NCBI RefSeq assembly: GCF_009650095.1 | Contig: NZ_CP045915.1 | Span: 62,001-126,000 of the forward strand | Length of the DNA stretch: 64,000 nucleotides | Source of the DNA: Gracilibacillus salitolerans | GTDB taxonomy: Bacteria; Bacillota; Bacilli; Bacillales; Amphibacillaceae | Reading direction: 5' to 3' | Shown here: positions 35,996 to 44,988 of the stretch, piece by piece | How the letters are laid out: each line of letters opens with the position of its first letter | Position numbering within the stretch: position 1 is the stretch's first letter | Position numbers and translations under genes: made by a program | Notes under the pieces: model-generated | What the model saw: only the letters and a program-made list of their open reading frames with translations | The model's database searches: none | What the model was told of the DNA's origin: nothing

Positions 35996-38017
35996 ATGTC
36001 CAATTTATTTGGTACCCTGCAAAAAGTAGGGAAAGCATTGATGCTACCGGTAGCATTATTACCAGCTGCTGGTATTTTACTTGCATTTGGTACAAGTTTT
36101 GCTCAAGACCAATGGGTAGAAAAATTCCCATGGTTCGGAAATGATATTGTACAAAAAGTTTTAGAGGTAATGTCTGAAGCAGGTGGTATAGTCTTTGATA
36201 ACTTGCCATTACTCTTTGCTGTCGGTGTTGCAATCGGTTTAGCAAAAGGTGATGGTGTTGCAGGTTTAGCTGCTATCATTGGTTATTTAATCATGAATGT
36301 AACGATGAGTGTATTTGGTGGTATCACAGATGGAATGACAGAAGAGGCTGCATATGAAAGTGTCCTCGGGATTCCAACCTTAGGGACGGGTGTCTTCGGT
36401 GGTATTATAGTCGGTATACTCGCCGCCTATATGTATAACCGGTTCTTTAATATTGAATTACCGCAATTTTTAGGTTTCTTCGCTGGAAAACGCTTTGTGC
36501 CAATTATTACTGCGTTTACGTCATTACTATTAGGTATTGTGATGTATTTAGTATGGCCATTCGCTCAAGAAGGATTAAATGCTGTTTCTCACTTTATGCT
36601 AGAAACAAACAGGACCCTTTCAACCTTTGTATTTGGTGTCATTGAACGTGCTTTAATTCCATTTGGTTTACATCACATTTTCTATTCACCGTTCTGGTTT
36701 GAATTTGGTTCTTATACAAGTGCGGCGGGAGATATGATTCGAGGAGATCAAACAATCTTCTTTGAACAGCTTAAAGACGGTGTGGATTTTACAGCTGGTA
36801 ACTTTATGACAGGTAAATTCCCATTCATGATGTTCGGTCTTCCAGCTGCAGCGTTAGCGATTTATCATACAGCAAGACCTGAGAGAAAGAAAGTGGTTGG
36901 AGGTATCATGTTCTCTGCAGCTTTAACATCTTTCTTAACAGGTATTACAGAACCGCTTGAATTTTCATTCTTATTCGTAGCTCCATTACTGTTTGCGATT
37001 CACACTGTTTTCGCAGGCTTATCATTTATGACAATGTACTTATTAGATGTAAAAATTGGTATGACGTTCTCCGGTGGTTTAATCGACTATATCTTGTTCG
37101 GAATTATGCCTAACCGTACGGACTGGTGGTGGGTAATCATCATTGGTTTAATTTTCTCTGTTATCTACTACTTCGGTTTCCGATTTGCTATTCAGAAGTT
37201 CAACTTAGCAACTCCAGGTCGTGAAGATGAAACACAAGATGCTGAGGAAGACGGAGAAGTGGACGATCGCCCATTTGAAATCTTAGAAGCAATGGGTGGT
37301 AAAGAAAATATTACGAACCTTGATGCTTGTATTACCCGTCTACGCGTTAGTGTAGATGATAAAAACAAAGTAAATAAGAACCGCTTAAAACAACTAGGTG
37401 CTTCCGGAGTAATGGAAGTAGGGAACAACATCCAAGCTATTTATGGTCCAGTTTCTGATACAATTAGGGGTCAAATGCAAGATATAATGGATGGAAAAAC
37501 TCCAACGAAAAAAGCAGAGCCTGAAAAAGAGTCAGCAGCACCTGTAAACAGTGCCGCTGGAGACCTTGATTTTACCAGTCCAATGCAAGGGGAAGTAATG
37601 CCATTATCAGAAGTGCCTGATCAAGTATTCTCACAAAAAATGATGGGAGACGGTTTCGCAGTGAAGCCAACAGACGGCGAGATTGTGTCACCTGTAAATG
37701 GTAAAATCATTAATATCTTTCCAACAAAACATGCGATTGGTATGGAAGCTGATAATGGAACAGAAATTTTAATCCATATCGGTATCGACACGGTAAACTT
37801 AAAAGGAGAAGGGTTCACAGCTAAAGTGGCAGAAGGTGATGAAGTGAAACAAGGTCAAGCCTTGATGGAAGTCGACCTAGACTTTATTAGCAACAATGCA
37901 CCATCAACAGTAACACCAGTTATCTTCACTAATTTAGCAGAAGGCCAATCAATCCAATTAAACAAGTCAGGAAACATCAACAAAGAAGACAAAGACATCT
38001 TCCAAATTAATCAATAA
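35996..38017 (+). CDS. ptsG: Glucose-specific PTS enzyme IICBA (PtsG)
   Basis: This 673-aa transporter-kinase takes up and phosphorylates glucose. The membrane IIC domain (about 1-415, starting [18 protein letters not shown]) is followed by IIB (about 420-500) with the phospho-cysteine in [11 protein letters not shown]. The IIA domain (about 520-673) has the active His in [13 protein letters not shown]. The ATG at 35996 with GAGGAGGAAA is preferred over an ATG 33 bp upstream. The arrangement with glcT and the RAT leader is as in B. subtilis, but inserted here between spoVT and yabM, which is not its B. subtilis locus. Gene transfer or rearrangement is possible. Confidence 0.95.
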   Translation: MSNLFGTLQKVGKALMLPVALLPAAGILLAFGTSFAQDQWVEKFPWFGNDIVQKVLEVMSEAGGIVFDNLPLLFAVGVAIGLAKGDGVAGLAAIIGYLIMNVTMSVFGGITDGMTEEAAYESVLGIPTLGTGVFGGIIVGILAAYMYNRFFNIELPQFLGFFAGKRFVPIITAFTSLLLGIVMYLVWPFAQEGLNAVSHFMLETNRTLSTFVFGVIERALIPFGLHHIFYSPFWFEFGSYTSAAGDMIRGDQTIFFEQLKDGVDFTAGNFMTGKFPFMMFGLPAAALAIYHTARPERKKVVGGIMFSAALTSFLTGITEPLEFSFLFVAPLLFAIHTVFAGLSFMTMYLLDVKIGMTFSGGLIDYILFGIMPNRTDWWWVIIIGLIFSVIYYFGFRFAIQKFNLATPGREDETQDAEEDGEVDDRPFEILEAMGGKENITNLDACITRLRVSVDDKNKVNKNRLKQLGASGVMEVGNNIQAIYGPVSDTIRGQMQDIMDGKTPTKKAEPEKESAAPVNSAAGDLDFTSPMQGEVMPLSEVPDQVFSQKMMGDGFAVKPTDGEIVSPVNGKIINIFPTKHAIGMEADNGTEILIHIGIDTVNLKGEGFTAKVAEGDEVKQGQALMEVDLDFISNNAPSTVTPVIFTNLAEGQSIQLNKSGNINKEDKDIFQINQ

Positions 38018-38025
38018 TAAAAACC

Positions 38026-38068
38026 TACACGCGTTTCAAGAAACATTGAAACGCGTGTGTTTTTTGTA
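38026..38068 (+). terminator. Intrinsic terminator after ptsG
   Basis: A 12-13 bp stem ACACGCGTTTCAA / TTGAAACGCGTGT is followed by T6. Element E begins about 15 bp downstream. Confidence 0.92.
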
Positions 38069-38081
38069 ATTAAGGAAAATA

Positions 38082-38580
38082 GTGCACAAAAAACATAAAC
38101 TGCGAAGTAACTTTTTCGAGGATTTGCCTTCTTCCGTTCTAAATTTTGATGAGATTTGGCATACGCTTCGGCAGAATACTGCGCTTTCCGTGGGCTCGGC
38201 TTCAGCTAACTTTGTGAAGAAAAACACTTCACAAAGTGGATCTTCAGCTCTCGCTGTCCCACAGGAGTCTCCGTATTCTGCCTACGCTATTTTTAGTGTT
38301 CTGATTATCGTTGAATAGAACTTAGGGAACTATATCCATTGGATTTTCTGTCATTTAATTAGAACACAAATCTAAGCTGCGGAAAAAATGCGAGACTCCT
38401 GTGGGAAAGGAACAGTCTGAAGACCCCGCAGGAAGCGGTCTTGGCTTCCGAGGAGGCTGAAGCGTTCCCCACGGAAAGCGAGTATTTTTTCCGCAGCGTC
38501 GAGTTAGCACTCAACTATAAACAGAATGGAAGAAAGGTACATCAAGAAAAAACTTCATTGGTTCACGGTTTGTATCTACT
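38082..38580 (+). repeat. Intergenic repeat element E (two modules, forward core; best reference copy)
   Basis: In this 499-bp element the left end GTGCACAAAAAACATAAACT is followed by the left arm (CTTCTTCCGTTCT...GATGAGATTTGG). Module 1 (38170-38282) has stems GGCAGAATAC / GTATTCTGCC, TCCGTGGG / CCCACAGGA and CTTTGTGAAG / CTTCACAAAG. A spacer (38283-38375) leads to module 2 (38376-38497, GCTGCGGAAAAAA / TTTTTTCCGCAGC), then the right arm (GTTAGCACTCAAC...AGAATGGAAGAAAG) and the right end GGTTTGTATCTACT. The 160 bp from here to yabM show only a possible TATAAT near 38704. Confidence 0.87.
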
Positions 38581-38742
38581 TCGAATCAGATAAACAGAGT
38601 GTATTACTAGGTGGTTTTTCGTTTTTGGTTAGATGTTGAAGCGAGGCGCGACGTGAGTAGTGATGCACTTATCTTTTTTCCGTCTAAGTATCGAGGTCTG
38701 TGTTATAATGGCAAGGAATTTAGAAAATGAAGGAAGAACAAG

Positions 38743-40308
38743 ATGAATAATGCCAAACAAAACAACCATGTTTATAAAGGTGCATTTGCACTACTATTAG
38801 CAGGTATATTAAGCAAAGTGATCAGTGCCTTTTATCGAATACCATTACAAAATTTAACCGGAGATATCGGATTCTACACCTATCAGCAAGTATACCCGAT
38901 TTTAGGGATCGCATTTATGCTTGCTTTATATGGTTTTCCTGCAGCGATCTCCAAGTTTTTAGTAGAGAATGATAAAGAACAAAACAAAACTATTTATGTA
39001 CAGATTTTTACTGTTATGATGAGCTTTACTTTACTTCTTTTTCTTGCGCTCTTTTTATTAAGCCCGATTCTTGCCGAATGGATGGGGGATAGTCTATTGA
39101 CCGATCCGCTCCGTCACGTGTCTTGGGTGTTTTTGTTCATCCCTTTCGTTGCATTACTTAGAGGGATCACCCAATCAGATCAATGGATGGAGCCTACTGC
39201 TTATTCACAAATGATAGAACAGTTATTACGCGCTACCATCATTATTTTCACAGCAATATTAATTTATCAAGGAAACTTACATGTCTATCAAATCGCGGAT
39301 GGAGCAATGATAGCTAGTATTATCGCATTGAGTATATCTTTTATTTTCATCTATCTATATGCTAAGAAAAATAACACTTGGAAAAGTAGGCAGTCCCCCA
39401 AAAAATTCCCTATTACCAACTTATTTTCACCGGTCATTTTTGCAGGACTTATCATCAGTATGAATCATATGTTGTTATTGCTCATGCAGCTAGCTGATGC
39501 ATTTACAATGGTACCAGGCTTGCTTAAACACGGTGATACATTAAGAGAAGCAACCACGACAAAGGGGATTTTTGATAGGGGACAACCATTATTACAATTA
39601 GTAACCGTTGTTGGTTCATCCTTTGCGTTGGCGTTGGTTCCACAAGTAACCAATATCAATTGGCAAATAAACAGAGAAGAAACAATGGAAAAGCTTCGAT
39701 TAACAACAAAATATTGTTTACTACTTTCTGTGGGGTCCACAGTGGGCCTAATTACATTATTTCCTGAAGTGAATCAATTATTGTTTCAGAATCAACTTGG
39801 TACCTTCAGTTTACGAATAGTAACCATTTCTTTATTATTTACATCTTTAGCAGTAACGATTACCTCTACTCTCCAAGGATTTGGTTATATGAAGTGGACG
39901 GCTATCCTTATTTTCTTGGGATTATGGATTAAAATGGTGTTGAATTATGTCCTTATTCCCTTTTTAGGAATGAATGGTGCAGCTATAGCTACAGTTATGA
40001 CGGTAATGATAATATGTATCACGAATTTTTTATTGCTCCGCTATGTATTAAAAGGCGAGCGATTATTTGTCATACCTTGGATAAAGTTAATGATAGCCAG
40101 TATAGTAATGGCGGTTGTGTTAGTTATTTTAAGACAAACAGCCTTCTATTTTATTTCGTTTGAGAACCGATTAGCTCTATTCCTTTTTGTAATAGGAAGT
40201 GTAATAATCGGCTTTATCGTCTATGCTATTGTTGTTGTTAAGTGGCGTATTTTAACGGGGAAAGAACTTGCACCACTCCCACTATTAAATAGATGGAAGA
40301 AAGGATAG
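38743..40308 (+). CDS. yabM: YabM, MurJ/SpoVB-family polysaccharide or lipid transporter
   Basis: This 521-aa integral membrane protein of the MOP superfamily has about 14 hydrophobic segments across its length. The family includes lipid II flippases (MurJ/Amj context) and the spore-cortex protein SpoVB. The N-terminal AFALLLAGILSKVISAFYRIPLQNLTG is the typical first helix and loop, and a positively charged end (NRWKKG) closes the protein. The exact substrate is unknown. The end lies 11 bp before yabN, so the genes are probably one operon running to divIC. Confidence 0.9.
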   Translation: MNNAKQNNHVYKGAFALLLAGILSKVISAFYRIPLQNLTGDIGFYTYQQVYPILGIAFMLALYGFPAAISKFLVENDKEQNKTIYVQIFTVMMSFTLLLFLALFLLSPILAEWMGDSLLTDPLRHVSWVFLFIPFVALLRGITQSDQWMEPTAYSQMIEQLLRATIIIFTAILIYQGNLHVYQIADGAMIASIIALSISFIFIYLYAKKNNTWKSRQSPKKFPITNLFSPVIFAGLIISMNHMLLLLMQLADAFTMVPGLLKHGDTLREATTTKGIFDRGQPLLQLVTVVGSSFALALVPQVTNINWQINREETMEKLRLTTKYCLLLSVGSTVGLITLFPEVNQLLFQNQLGTFSLRIVTISLLFTSLAVTITSTLQGFGYMKWTAILIFLGLWIKMVLNYVLIPFLGMNGAAIATVMTVMIICITNFLLLRYVLKGERLFVIPWIKLMIASIVMAVVLVILRQTAFYFISFENRLALFLFVIGSVIIGFIVYAIVVVKWRILTGKELAPLPLLNRWKKG

Positions 40309-40319
40309 GATATAAGAAT

Positions 40320-41777
40320 ATGAAACCTTTAATCGAAATTATTGGACTCGGTGGTGGAGACATTGATCAGCTACCGCTAGGGATATATCGAAAGCTCACA
40401 AACGAACAACAATTTTGTTATGTAAGAACACTTGATCATCCGGTGATTCATGCGTTACAAGAGGAATCGGTACATTTTCATTCATTTGATGCTATCTATG
40501 AAAAGCACGATCAGTTTGAAGCTGTATATCATGAAATTGCTAAAACATTAATAGATACAGCCATAGAGAGGGGACAAATTGTTTATGCTGTACCTGGCCA
40601 TCCTATGCTTGCTGAGCAGACCGTACAGTTATTAATGCAACATCAAGACGTAGAAGTAGAGATTGTTGGTGGTCAAAGTTTCTTAGATGATTTATTTTCC
40701 GCATTAAAAATAGATCCAATCGAAGGTTTTCAATTTGTAGATGCCACATCATTCAGTCGTCATCACTTGCAATACGAACAACATCTAGTTTTTTGCCAGG
40801 TATATGATACTTTTATTGCATCAGAGGTGAAGTTAACTTTATTGGAGGACTTACCATCTGAATTTTCAGTTTATATTGTGGAAGCAGTTGGTAGTAAAGA
40901 AGAGTCCATAAAAAAAATCCCATTAGTCGAGTTAGACCAACAAATGCAGCTGAGTAATTTAACAAGTGTATATATCCCACCAATAGAAAAAGAAAAGCTT
41001 AATCACCAATTTTACCGCTTGAAAGAAGTGATTGCTGCTTTAAGAGCCCCTGGAGGGTGTCCATGGGATCAAAGGCAAACACATGAAACATTAAAAAAAT
41101 ATTTAATGGAAGAAGCTTATGAAGTGATCGAAGCAATTGATAAAGAAGATGATGAAGCATTGGCGGAAGAGCTGGGTGATGTCCTGCTGCAAATTATGTT
41201 ACATAGTCAAATTGGAGAAGAAGCAGGATTTTTCACCATAGATGACGTAATATATAGTATCACAGAAAAAATGATTCGACGTCATCCTCATGTCTTCGGT
41301 GAACTCGAGGTTGAAGATGAATCAGAAGTAATCAAAAATTGGGAAGCTATCAAAAAAGAAGAAAAAGGAAAACAACAGCAAACTCTTTTAGCTGATTTGA
41401 CACAAGGTTTACCAGCAACACTACTAGCAGAAGAAATCCAAAAGACAGTAGCGAAAGTAGGTTTTGATTGGAGTGAACCAGAGCCGATTTGGGACAAAGT
41501 TTATGAAGAGTTATTAGAATTGAAGGATGCAAGAAAGAATGAAAGTTTCGATGCGCAGGAAAAAGAATTTGGAGATATACTATTTGCAATGATTAACTTA
41601 GGAAGATATTATAAAATTAATCCAGAAATTGCTTTAATGCGAACCAATCAAAAATTTATACATCGTTTTCAATTCGTAGAACAAAAGGTGAAGGAAAGTA
41701 AACAAGCATGGGAATCCTTCACGTTAGCTGATTTGGACCTATTTTGGGAAGAAGCGAAGCGTTTTGAAAATGAATGA
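40320..41777 (+). CDS. yabN: YabN: tetrapyrrole-methylase-like domain fused to MazG NTP pyrophosphohydrolase
   Basis: This 485-aa fusion has an N-terminal SAM-methylase fold (about 1-215, IEIIGLGGGDIDQLPLGIYR, VYAVPGHPMLAE). Its C-terminal MazG part (about 225-485) has the catalytic acidic motif EEAYEVIEAIDKEDDEALAEELGDVLLQIMLH and GGCPWDQRQTHETLKKYL. MazG enzymes cleave non-canonical NTPs; the role of the fused methylase domain is not known. The ATG at 40320 is chosen over 40293, which overlaps yabM and lacks an RBS. Confidence 0.92.
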   Translation: MKPLIEIIGLGGGDIDQLPLGIYRKLTNEQQFCYVRTLDHPVIHALQEESVHFHSFDAIYEKHDQFEAVYHEIAKTLIDTAIERGQIVYAVPGHPMLAEQTVQLLMQHQDVEVEIVGGQSFLDDLFSALKIDPIEGFQFVDATSFSRHHLQYEQHLVFCQVYDTFIASEVKLTLLEDLPSEFSVYIVEAVGSKEESIKKIPLVELDQQMQLSNLTSVYIPPIEKEKLNHQFYRLKEVIAALRAPGGCPWDQRQTHETLKKYLMEEAYEVIEAIDKEDDEALAEELGDVLLQIMLHSQIGEEAGFFTIDDVIYSITEKMIRRHPHVFGELEVEDESEVIKNWEAIKKEEKGKQQQTLLADLTQGLPATLLAEEIQKTVAKVGFDWSEPEPIWDKVYEELLELKDARKNESFDAQEKEFGDILFAMINLGRYYKINPEIALMRTNQKFIHRFQFVEQKVKESKQAWESFTLADLDLFWEEAKRFENE

Positions 41778-41801
41778 CAATGTAGAGGAAGGGAATTATC
41801 G

Positions 41802-42062
41802 ATGCGACTGGATAAATTTTTAAAAGTTTCTCGTTTAATTAAACGAAGGACCCTAGCAAAGGAAATTGCCGACCAAGGTAGAATCCTTATCAATGGTAAT
41901 GTTGCTAAAGCAGCTACTAATGTAGCGGTAGGTGATGAAATGAAGATTCAATTTGGTCAGAAACTATTAACGATTCAAATTGATGATTTAAAAGAAATGG
42001 TAAAAAAAGATGAAGCAAGTAATTTATATACGATTAAACATGAAGAATATATCAATCAATAG
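41802..42062 (+). CDS. rqcP: RqcP (YabO), ribosome-quality-control S4 protein
   Basis: This 86-aa S4-domain RNA-binding protein (MRLDKFLKVSRLIKRRTLAKEIADQGRILINGNVAKAATNVAVGD) matches the Hsp15/RqcP group. In B. subtilis RqcP works with RqcH to add alanine tails to nascent chains on obstructed 50S subunits. It follows yabN by 24 bp with a GAGGAAGGG RBS. Confidence 0.93.
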   Translation: MRLDKFLKVSRLIKRRTLAKEIADQGRILINGNVAKAATNVAVGDEMKIQFGQKLLTIQIDDLKEMVKKDEASNLYTIKHEEYINQ

Positions 42063-42074
42063 TGATCTATTAAG

Positions 42075-42103
42075 TTCTAAACTTGTCCCTTTATTCATAT
42101 ATT
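42075..42103 (+). promoter_or_regulatory. Candidate sigma-E promoter of yabP-yabQ
   Basis: CATATATT (42096-42103) fits the sigma-E -10 consensus CATAYAHT. TTCTAA (42075-42080) lies 15 bp upstream as a partial -35. B. subtilis yabP is sigma-E controlled. Confidence 0.45.
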
Positions 42104-42132
42104 AGTGATGGATAAAAGGGAGGGAAAAACTG

Positions 42133-42432
42133 ATGAATTACTATGATAAAAAAACGATGCCAGCACCACAAATGGAACACCATGTAAAAATGACCAATCG
42201 CCGTTTGTTGGAGATAGATGGAGTAAAAGAAGTTGATAGCTTTGATAGTGAAGAGTTTCTCCTGCAAACAGTTATGGGTTATCTAGTTATTCGTGGAGAT
42301 AATTTGCAAATGAAAAACCTCGATGTAGAATCCGGCCATGTTTCCATTAAGGGTAAGATCTATGAGTTATCTTATTTGGACGAGCAACATGGGGAGAAGG
42401 CTAAAGGTTTGTTTAGCAAGCTATTCAAATGA
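42133..42432 (+). CDS. yabP: Sporulation protein YabP
   Basis: This 99-aa protein of the YabP/YqfC family (MTNRRLLEIDGVKEVDSFDSEEFLLQTVMGYLVIRGDNLQMKNLDVESGHVSIKGKIYELSYLD) has the OB-like beta pattern of the family. In B. subtilis it is made in the mother cell and needed for spore cortex formation. RBS GGGAGGG. It overlaps yabQ by four bases. Confidence 0.93.
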   Translation: MNYYDKKTMPAPQMEHHVKMTNRRLLEIDGVKEVDSFDSEEFLLQTVMGYLVIRGDNLQMKNLDVESGHVSIKGKIYELSYLDEQHGEKAKGLFSKLFK

Positions 42433-42992
42433 CATTAAGTACACAATTCATCACTATCATTACAATGGTGGTATCTGGTGTTTATCTTGGTGCTAGTTAC
42501 CATACTTTTAAACGGCTGGAACGATTGTGGACCTCGAGCATACTATGGAAATATGTGTTAGAGATGTTGTTTTGGCTCATACAAGCTGCGATTCTATATT
42601 TCGTACTGTTTCTAGTCAATGAAGGAATTCTAAGGTTATATATTTTTTTGGCAGTGCTGTGTGGTTATGCGATGTTCAAAAGCCTTTTTGAACAGGCTTT
42701 TGGTCGCATAGTAGATACGTTGATACGTATTGTCCTTCACATTTATCGCTTTATTTACCGCATAGTAGAAATTTTTGTTGTAAAGCCTATTGTATTTATC
42801 GTATCATTAGTAGTAGTATGTATTACCAAGGTATTTACCGGTTTATATTCCTTACTACTTTTACTATTAAAAGTAGTGGGCTGGCCAATAAAGGTAATTG
42901 TTTCCATCCTATCACCTTTATTGCCAAAAAATGCTAAAAAATATCTACATCTTTTTTATCGGTTTTATAGTAAAATAAAAAGAAAAGAATAA
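42429..42992 (+). CDS. yabQ: Spore cortex biosynthesis membrane protein YabQ
   Basis: This 187-aa membrane protein has several hydrophobic helices (about 5-25, 38-62, 65-85, 100-160), a Lys-rich cytoplasmic end (KIKRKE) and the typical QFITIITMVVSGVYLGASYHTFKRL start. YabQ localises to the membranes around the forespore and is required for the cortex. It is coupled to yabP by ATGA. Confidence 0.92.
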   Translation: MTLSTQFITIITMVVSGVYLGASYHTFKRLERLWTSSILWKYVLEMLFWLIQAAILYFVLFLVNEGILRLYIFLAVLCGYAMFKSLFEQAFGRIVDTLIRIVLHIYRFIYRIVEIFVVKPIVFIVSLVVVCITKVFTGLYSLLLLLLKVVGWPIKVIVSILSPLLPKNAKKYLHLFYRFYSKIKRKE

Positions 42993-43019
42993 TTTCCACA
43001 AGGGAGGCAGTGGTGAATT

Positions 43020-43397
43020 ATGGCCAAACGAAATAATGTATCTCGTATCAATGATGCATATATCGAACAATACGACGCTCAAGTAAAACGGCAAAAACGT
43101 AGAAAAAAGAAATTATACCGTAGATTAATGTTATTTGGCATGATTGTCGCCGTCACCATGGTTAGCCTCGTTACTTTTCATATTAATCAGCGTGTGAAAT
43201 ATCAGGATATGCAACAGGAATATACTGAGCTTTCTAGCGAATTAACTAGTCTTGAAAAAGAAGAAAAGAAATTGAAAGAAGAAATAGAGCTTTTAAATGA
43301 TGAAGAATATTTGTTGCAAATAGCGAAAACGAATTATTTCTTTACGGAAGAAGGAGAGATCGTCTTTAAATTGCCAGAAGAAGATGCATCTTATTGA
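43020..43397 (+). CDS. divIC: Cell-division protein DivIC
   Basis: This 125-aa bitopic protein has a basic cytoplasmic segment (about 1-38), one transmembrane helix (about 38-58, LMLFGMIVAVTMVSLVTF), then an extracellular coiled coil (about 65-100) and the FtsB/DivIC tail (EYLLQIAKTNYFFTEEGEIVFKLPE). It forms the DivIB-DivIC-FtsL divisome complex. An AGGGAGGC RBS precedes the ATG. Confidence 0.94.
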   Translation: MAKRNNVSRINDAYIEQYDAQVKRQKRRKKKLYRRLMLFGMIVAVTMVSLVTFHINQRVKYQDMQQEYTELSSELTSLEKEEKKLKEEIELLNDEEYLLQIAKTNYFFTEEGEIVFKLPEEDASY

Positions 43398-43470
43398 CAC
43401 CGTTTTAATTGCTTGGCTATAATATAGTTGTAGTATATTTTTTTAAATTTTAAGGAGGAGCAATTTTTTT

Positions 43471-43881
43471 ATGTCAATCGAAGTAGGCAGCAAGTTGCAG
43501 GGAAAGGTAACAGGAATCACTAATTTTGGAGCATTTATTGAATTACCTGGAGGTAAAACAGGTCTAGTTCATATTAGTGAAGTTGCCGATAATTATGTAA
43601 AAGACATTAATGAACATTTAACTGTAGGTGATGAAGTAACGGTAAAGGTTCTTAATGTGGAAGATGATGGTAAAATCGGTTTATCTATCAAGAAAGCAAA
43701 AGACAATCCGCCACCATCTAATCGTCGCAAAAATCAAGGAAATCCAAAAAATAACCGCGAAAGAGGCGAATCATTTGAACAAAAAATGAATCGTTTCTTA
43801 AAAGATTCTGAAGATCGCTTAGCAACTCTTAAAAAGCATACAGAATCAAAACGCGGAGGACGAGGGGCGAGAAAAGGCTAA
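43471..43881 (+). CDS. yabR: S1-domain RNA-binding protein YabR
   Basis: This 136-aa protein has one S1 domain (about 1-75, GSKLQGKVTGITNFGAFIELPGGKTGLVHISEVADNYVKDINEHLTVGDEVTVKVL) like those of polynucleotide phosphorylase and RpsA. A basic, Arg/Asn-rich linker and a charged end (SKRGGRGARKG) follow. RNA binding is expected; its exact role is unclear. RBS AAGGAGGAG. Confidence 0.93.
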   Translation: MSIEVGSKLQGKVTGITNFGAFIELPGGKTGLVHISEVADNYVKDINEHLTVGDEVTVKVLNVEDDGKIGLSIKKAKDNPPPSNRRKNQGNPKNNRERGESFEQKMNRFLKDSEDRLATLKKHTESKRGGRGARKG

Positions 43882-43937
43882 AACTTGCTGTCTATGTTAC
43901 GTAAAGAAGACGGATGTGACTCGTAATTATATATCAT

Positions 43938-43976
43938 AAAAAAAGCTACCGACCAAAAGTTGGTAGCTTTTTCTTT
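43938..43976 (+). terminator. Intrinsic terminator after yabR
   Basis: A stem AAAAAGCTACCGAC / GTTGGTAGCTTTTT with a short loop ends in TTTTTC. Confidence 0.9.
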
Positions 43977-44043
43977 ATAGTGGTAAGTTTATAAAATGGG
44001 AGTACTTGTCCCCTTCGCACTGGTTCAAATGGAATCATTTATA

Positions 44044-44554
44044 CAGAAAAAACTAAACTGCGAAAAACTCTGTTGAGGATTTGCTCTTTTCCGTTTCCTT
44101 CCATATAGTGGTCGATTACCGCTCCGGCAGACTCTCCGCTTTCCGTGGGCTCGACTTCAGCTAACGTTGCAAAGTGGATCTTCAGCTCTCGCTGTCCCAT
44201 AGGAGTCTCCGTATTCTGCCTACGCTAATGAAATGGATCTATCTTTTGAAAGTAGAAGATCATAGAAACTAATTCCTTAGGATTTATTCTTTCCATAATC
44301 AGAACACTACGCAAAATACTTCGCTTTGTGTAACCGAGGCTGTGACGGACATTTATTCCGCTATCCATCTTAAACAACGCTAATTCACACCGAAAGTCAC
44401 CAAATAAGGGATTAAATGTCCGCCAACTTCGCAAAATGGGAGTTATCCTATCAAATAACGCACTAAATGTCCGCCTAACAAACGTTAAAGGTAGCGACCT
44501 TTGGAAGAAAGCAGCGCCCCGCAAGATTTTCATTAATTCGCAGTTTTTATCTAC
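44044..44554 (+). repeat. Intergenic repeat element F (forward core, chimeric with a second repeat)
   Basis: The 511-bp element lies between yabR and tRNA-Met. The ends are CTAAACTGCG near 44053 and ATTCGCAGTTTTTATCTAC. Module 1 (about 44126-44220) and the following spacer match C-E. Module 2 is missing and is replaced by an unrelated segment (44340-44480) carrying its own short repeats. A 102-codon minus-strand reading frame across it looks spurious. Confidence 0.8.
44340..44480. repeat. Nested TAAATGTCCGCC-type repeat cluster inside element F
   Basis: TAAATGTCCGCC occurs at 44413-44424 and 44464-44475. An inverted, imperfect copy (CGGACATTTATTCCG) lies at 44346-44360. The motif is not seen in elements A-E, G or H, so it is a separate repeat that replaced the second module. 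Confidence 0.65.
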
Positions 44555-44595
44555 ATCGAATCGGAACAGAGTCTGCGAGTATGGTTTTATTTAAT

Positions 44596-44630
44596 ATAAA
44601 AAAAGACTTGGCATTTGCCCAAGTCTTTTG
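44596..44630 (-). terminator. Intrinsic terminator of tRNA-Met
   Basis: On the minus strand AAAAGACTTGG / CCAAGTCTTTT encloses a small loop and ends in T7, just after the tRNA. Confidence 0.88.
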
Positions 44631-44635
44631 CTTTA

Positions 44636-44709
44636 TAGCGGCGGAGGGGATCGAACCCCCGACCTCACGGGTATGAACCGTACGCTCTAGCCAGCTGAGC
44701 TACACCGCC
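44636..44709 (-). tRNA. trnM: tRNA-Met (CAT anticodon, elongator)
   Basis: The 74-nt cloverleaf has acceptor GGCGGTG / CGCCGCT, D-stem GCTC/GAGC, anticodon loop TTCATAC with CAT, T-arm GGGGG-TTCGATC-CCCTC and discriminator A. The sequence is essentially that of B. subtilis elongator tRNA-Met, not the initiator. CCA is not encoded. B. subtilis also has a tRNA-Met gene between yabR and spoIIE (followed there by tRNA-Glu). Here it is alone, on the minus strand, with its own promoter and terminator. Confidence 0.95.
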
Positions 44710-44753
44710 ATCATATAAAAAAAGATGCTGTCTTTTTTGAAGACACAAAAAAT

Positions 44754-44782
44754 ATAATACAACAGCTTTTCCTATCTGTCAA
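44754..44782 (-). promoter_or_regulatory. Sigma-A promoter of tRNA-Met
   Basis: On the minus strand TTGACA (44777-44782) and TATTAT (44754-44759) are 17 bp apart, about 45 bp before the tRNA. Confidence 0.88.
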
Positions 44783-44933
44783 CAAACAACTTCAAATTTC
44801 TTATTATCTTTTCTGTATCAACACAGTCTGTCAAAAATATTGAAAGAAATGAAAGGAAAGGTAAGAAGAAAATGTCGTTTGGTTCTTTATATAAGGAATA
44901 GCGTCGAACTTTTTAGAACGGCATCTTCCTTGT

Positions 44934-44967
44934 TTTGACAAAATATCGAGAAGAGATGTGATTTAAT
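44934..44967 (+). promoter_or_regulatory. Spo0A-activated promoter of spoIIE
   Basis: TTGACA (44935-44940) and TTTAAT (44962-44967) are separated by 21 bp, too wide for ordinary sigma-A use but typical of Spo0A-activated spoII promoters. A perfect 0A box lies over the -35 (TTTGTCAAA on the minus strand, 44934-44942). A second partial one (GTCGAA) lies near 44903. Confidence 0.82.
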
Positions 44968-44988
44968 GTGGACAGAGGAGTGATATAA

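Noticed and set aside
38690..38712. Sigma-A promoter for yabM around TATAAT at about 38704
   Set aside because: No acceptable -35 box lies 16-18 bp upstream.
44225..44533. 102-codon minus-strand frame in element F
   Set aside because: It spans the junction of two repeat families, has no RBS, and its sequence is explained by the repeats.
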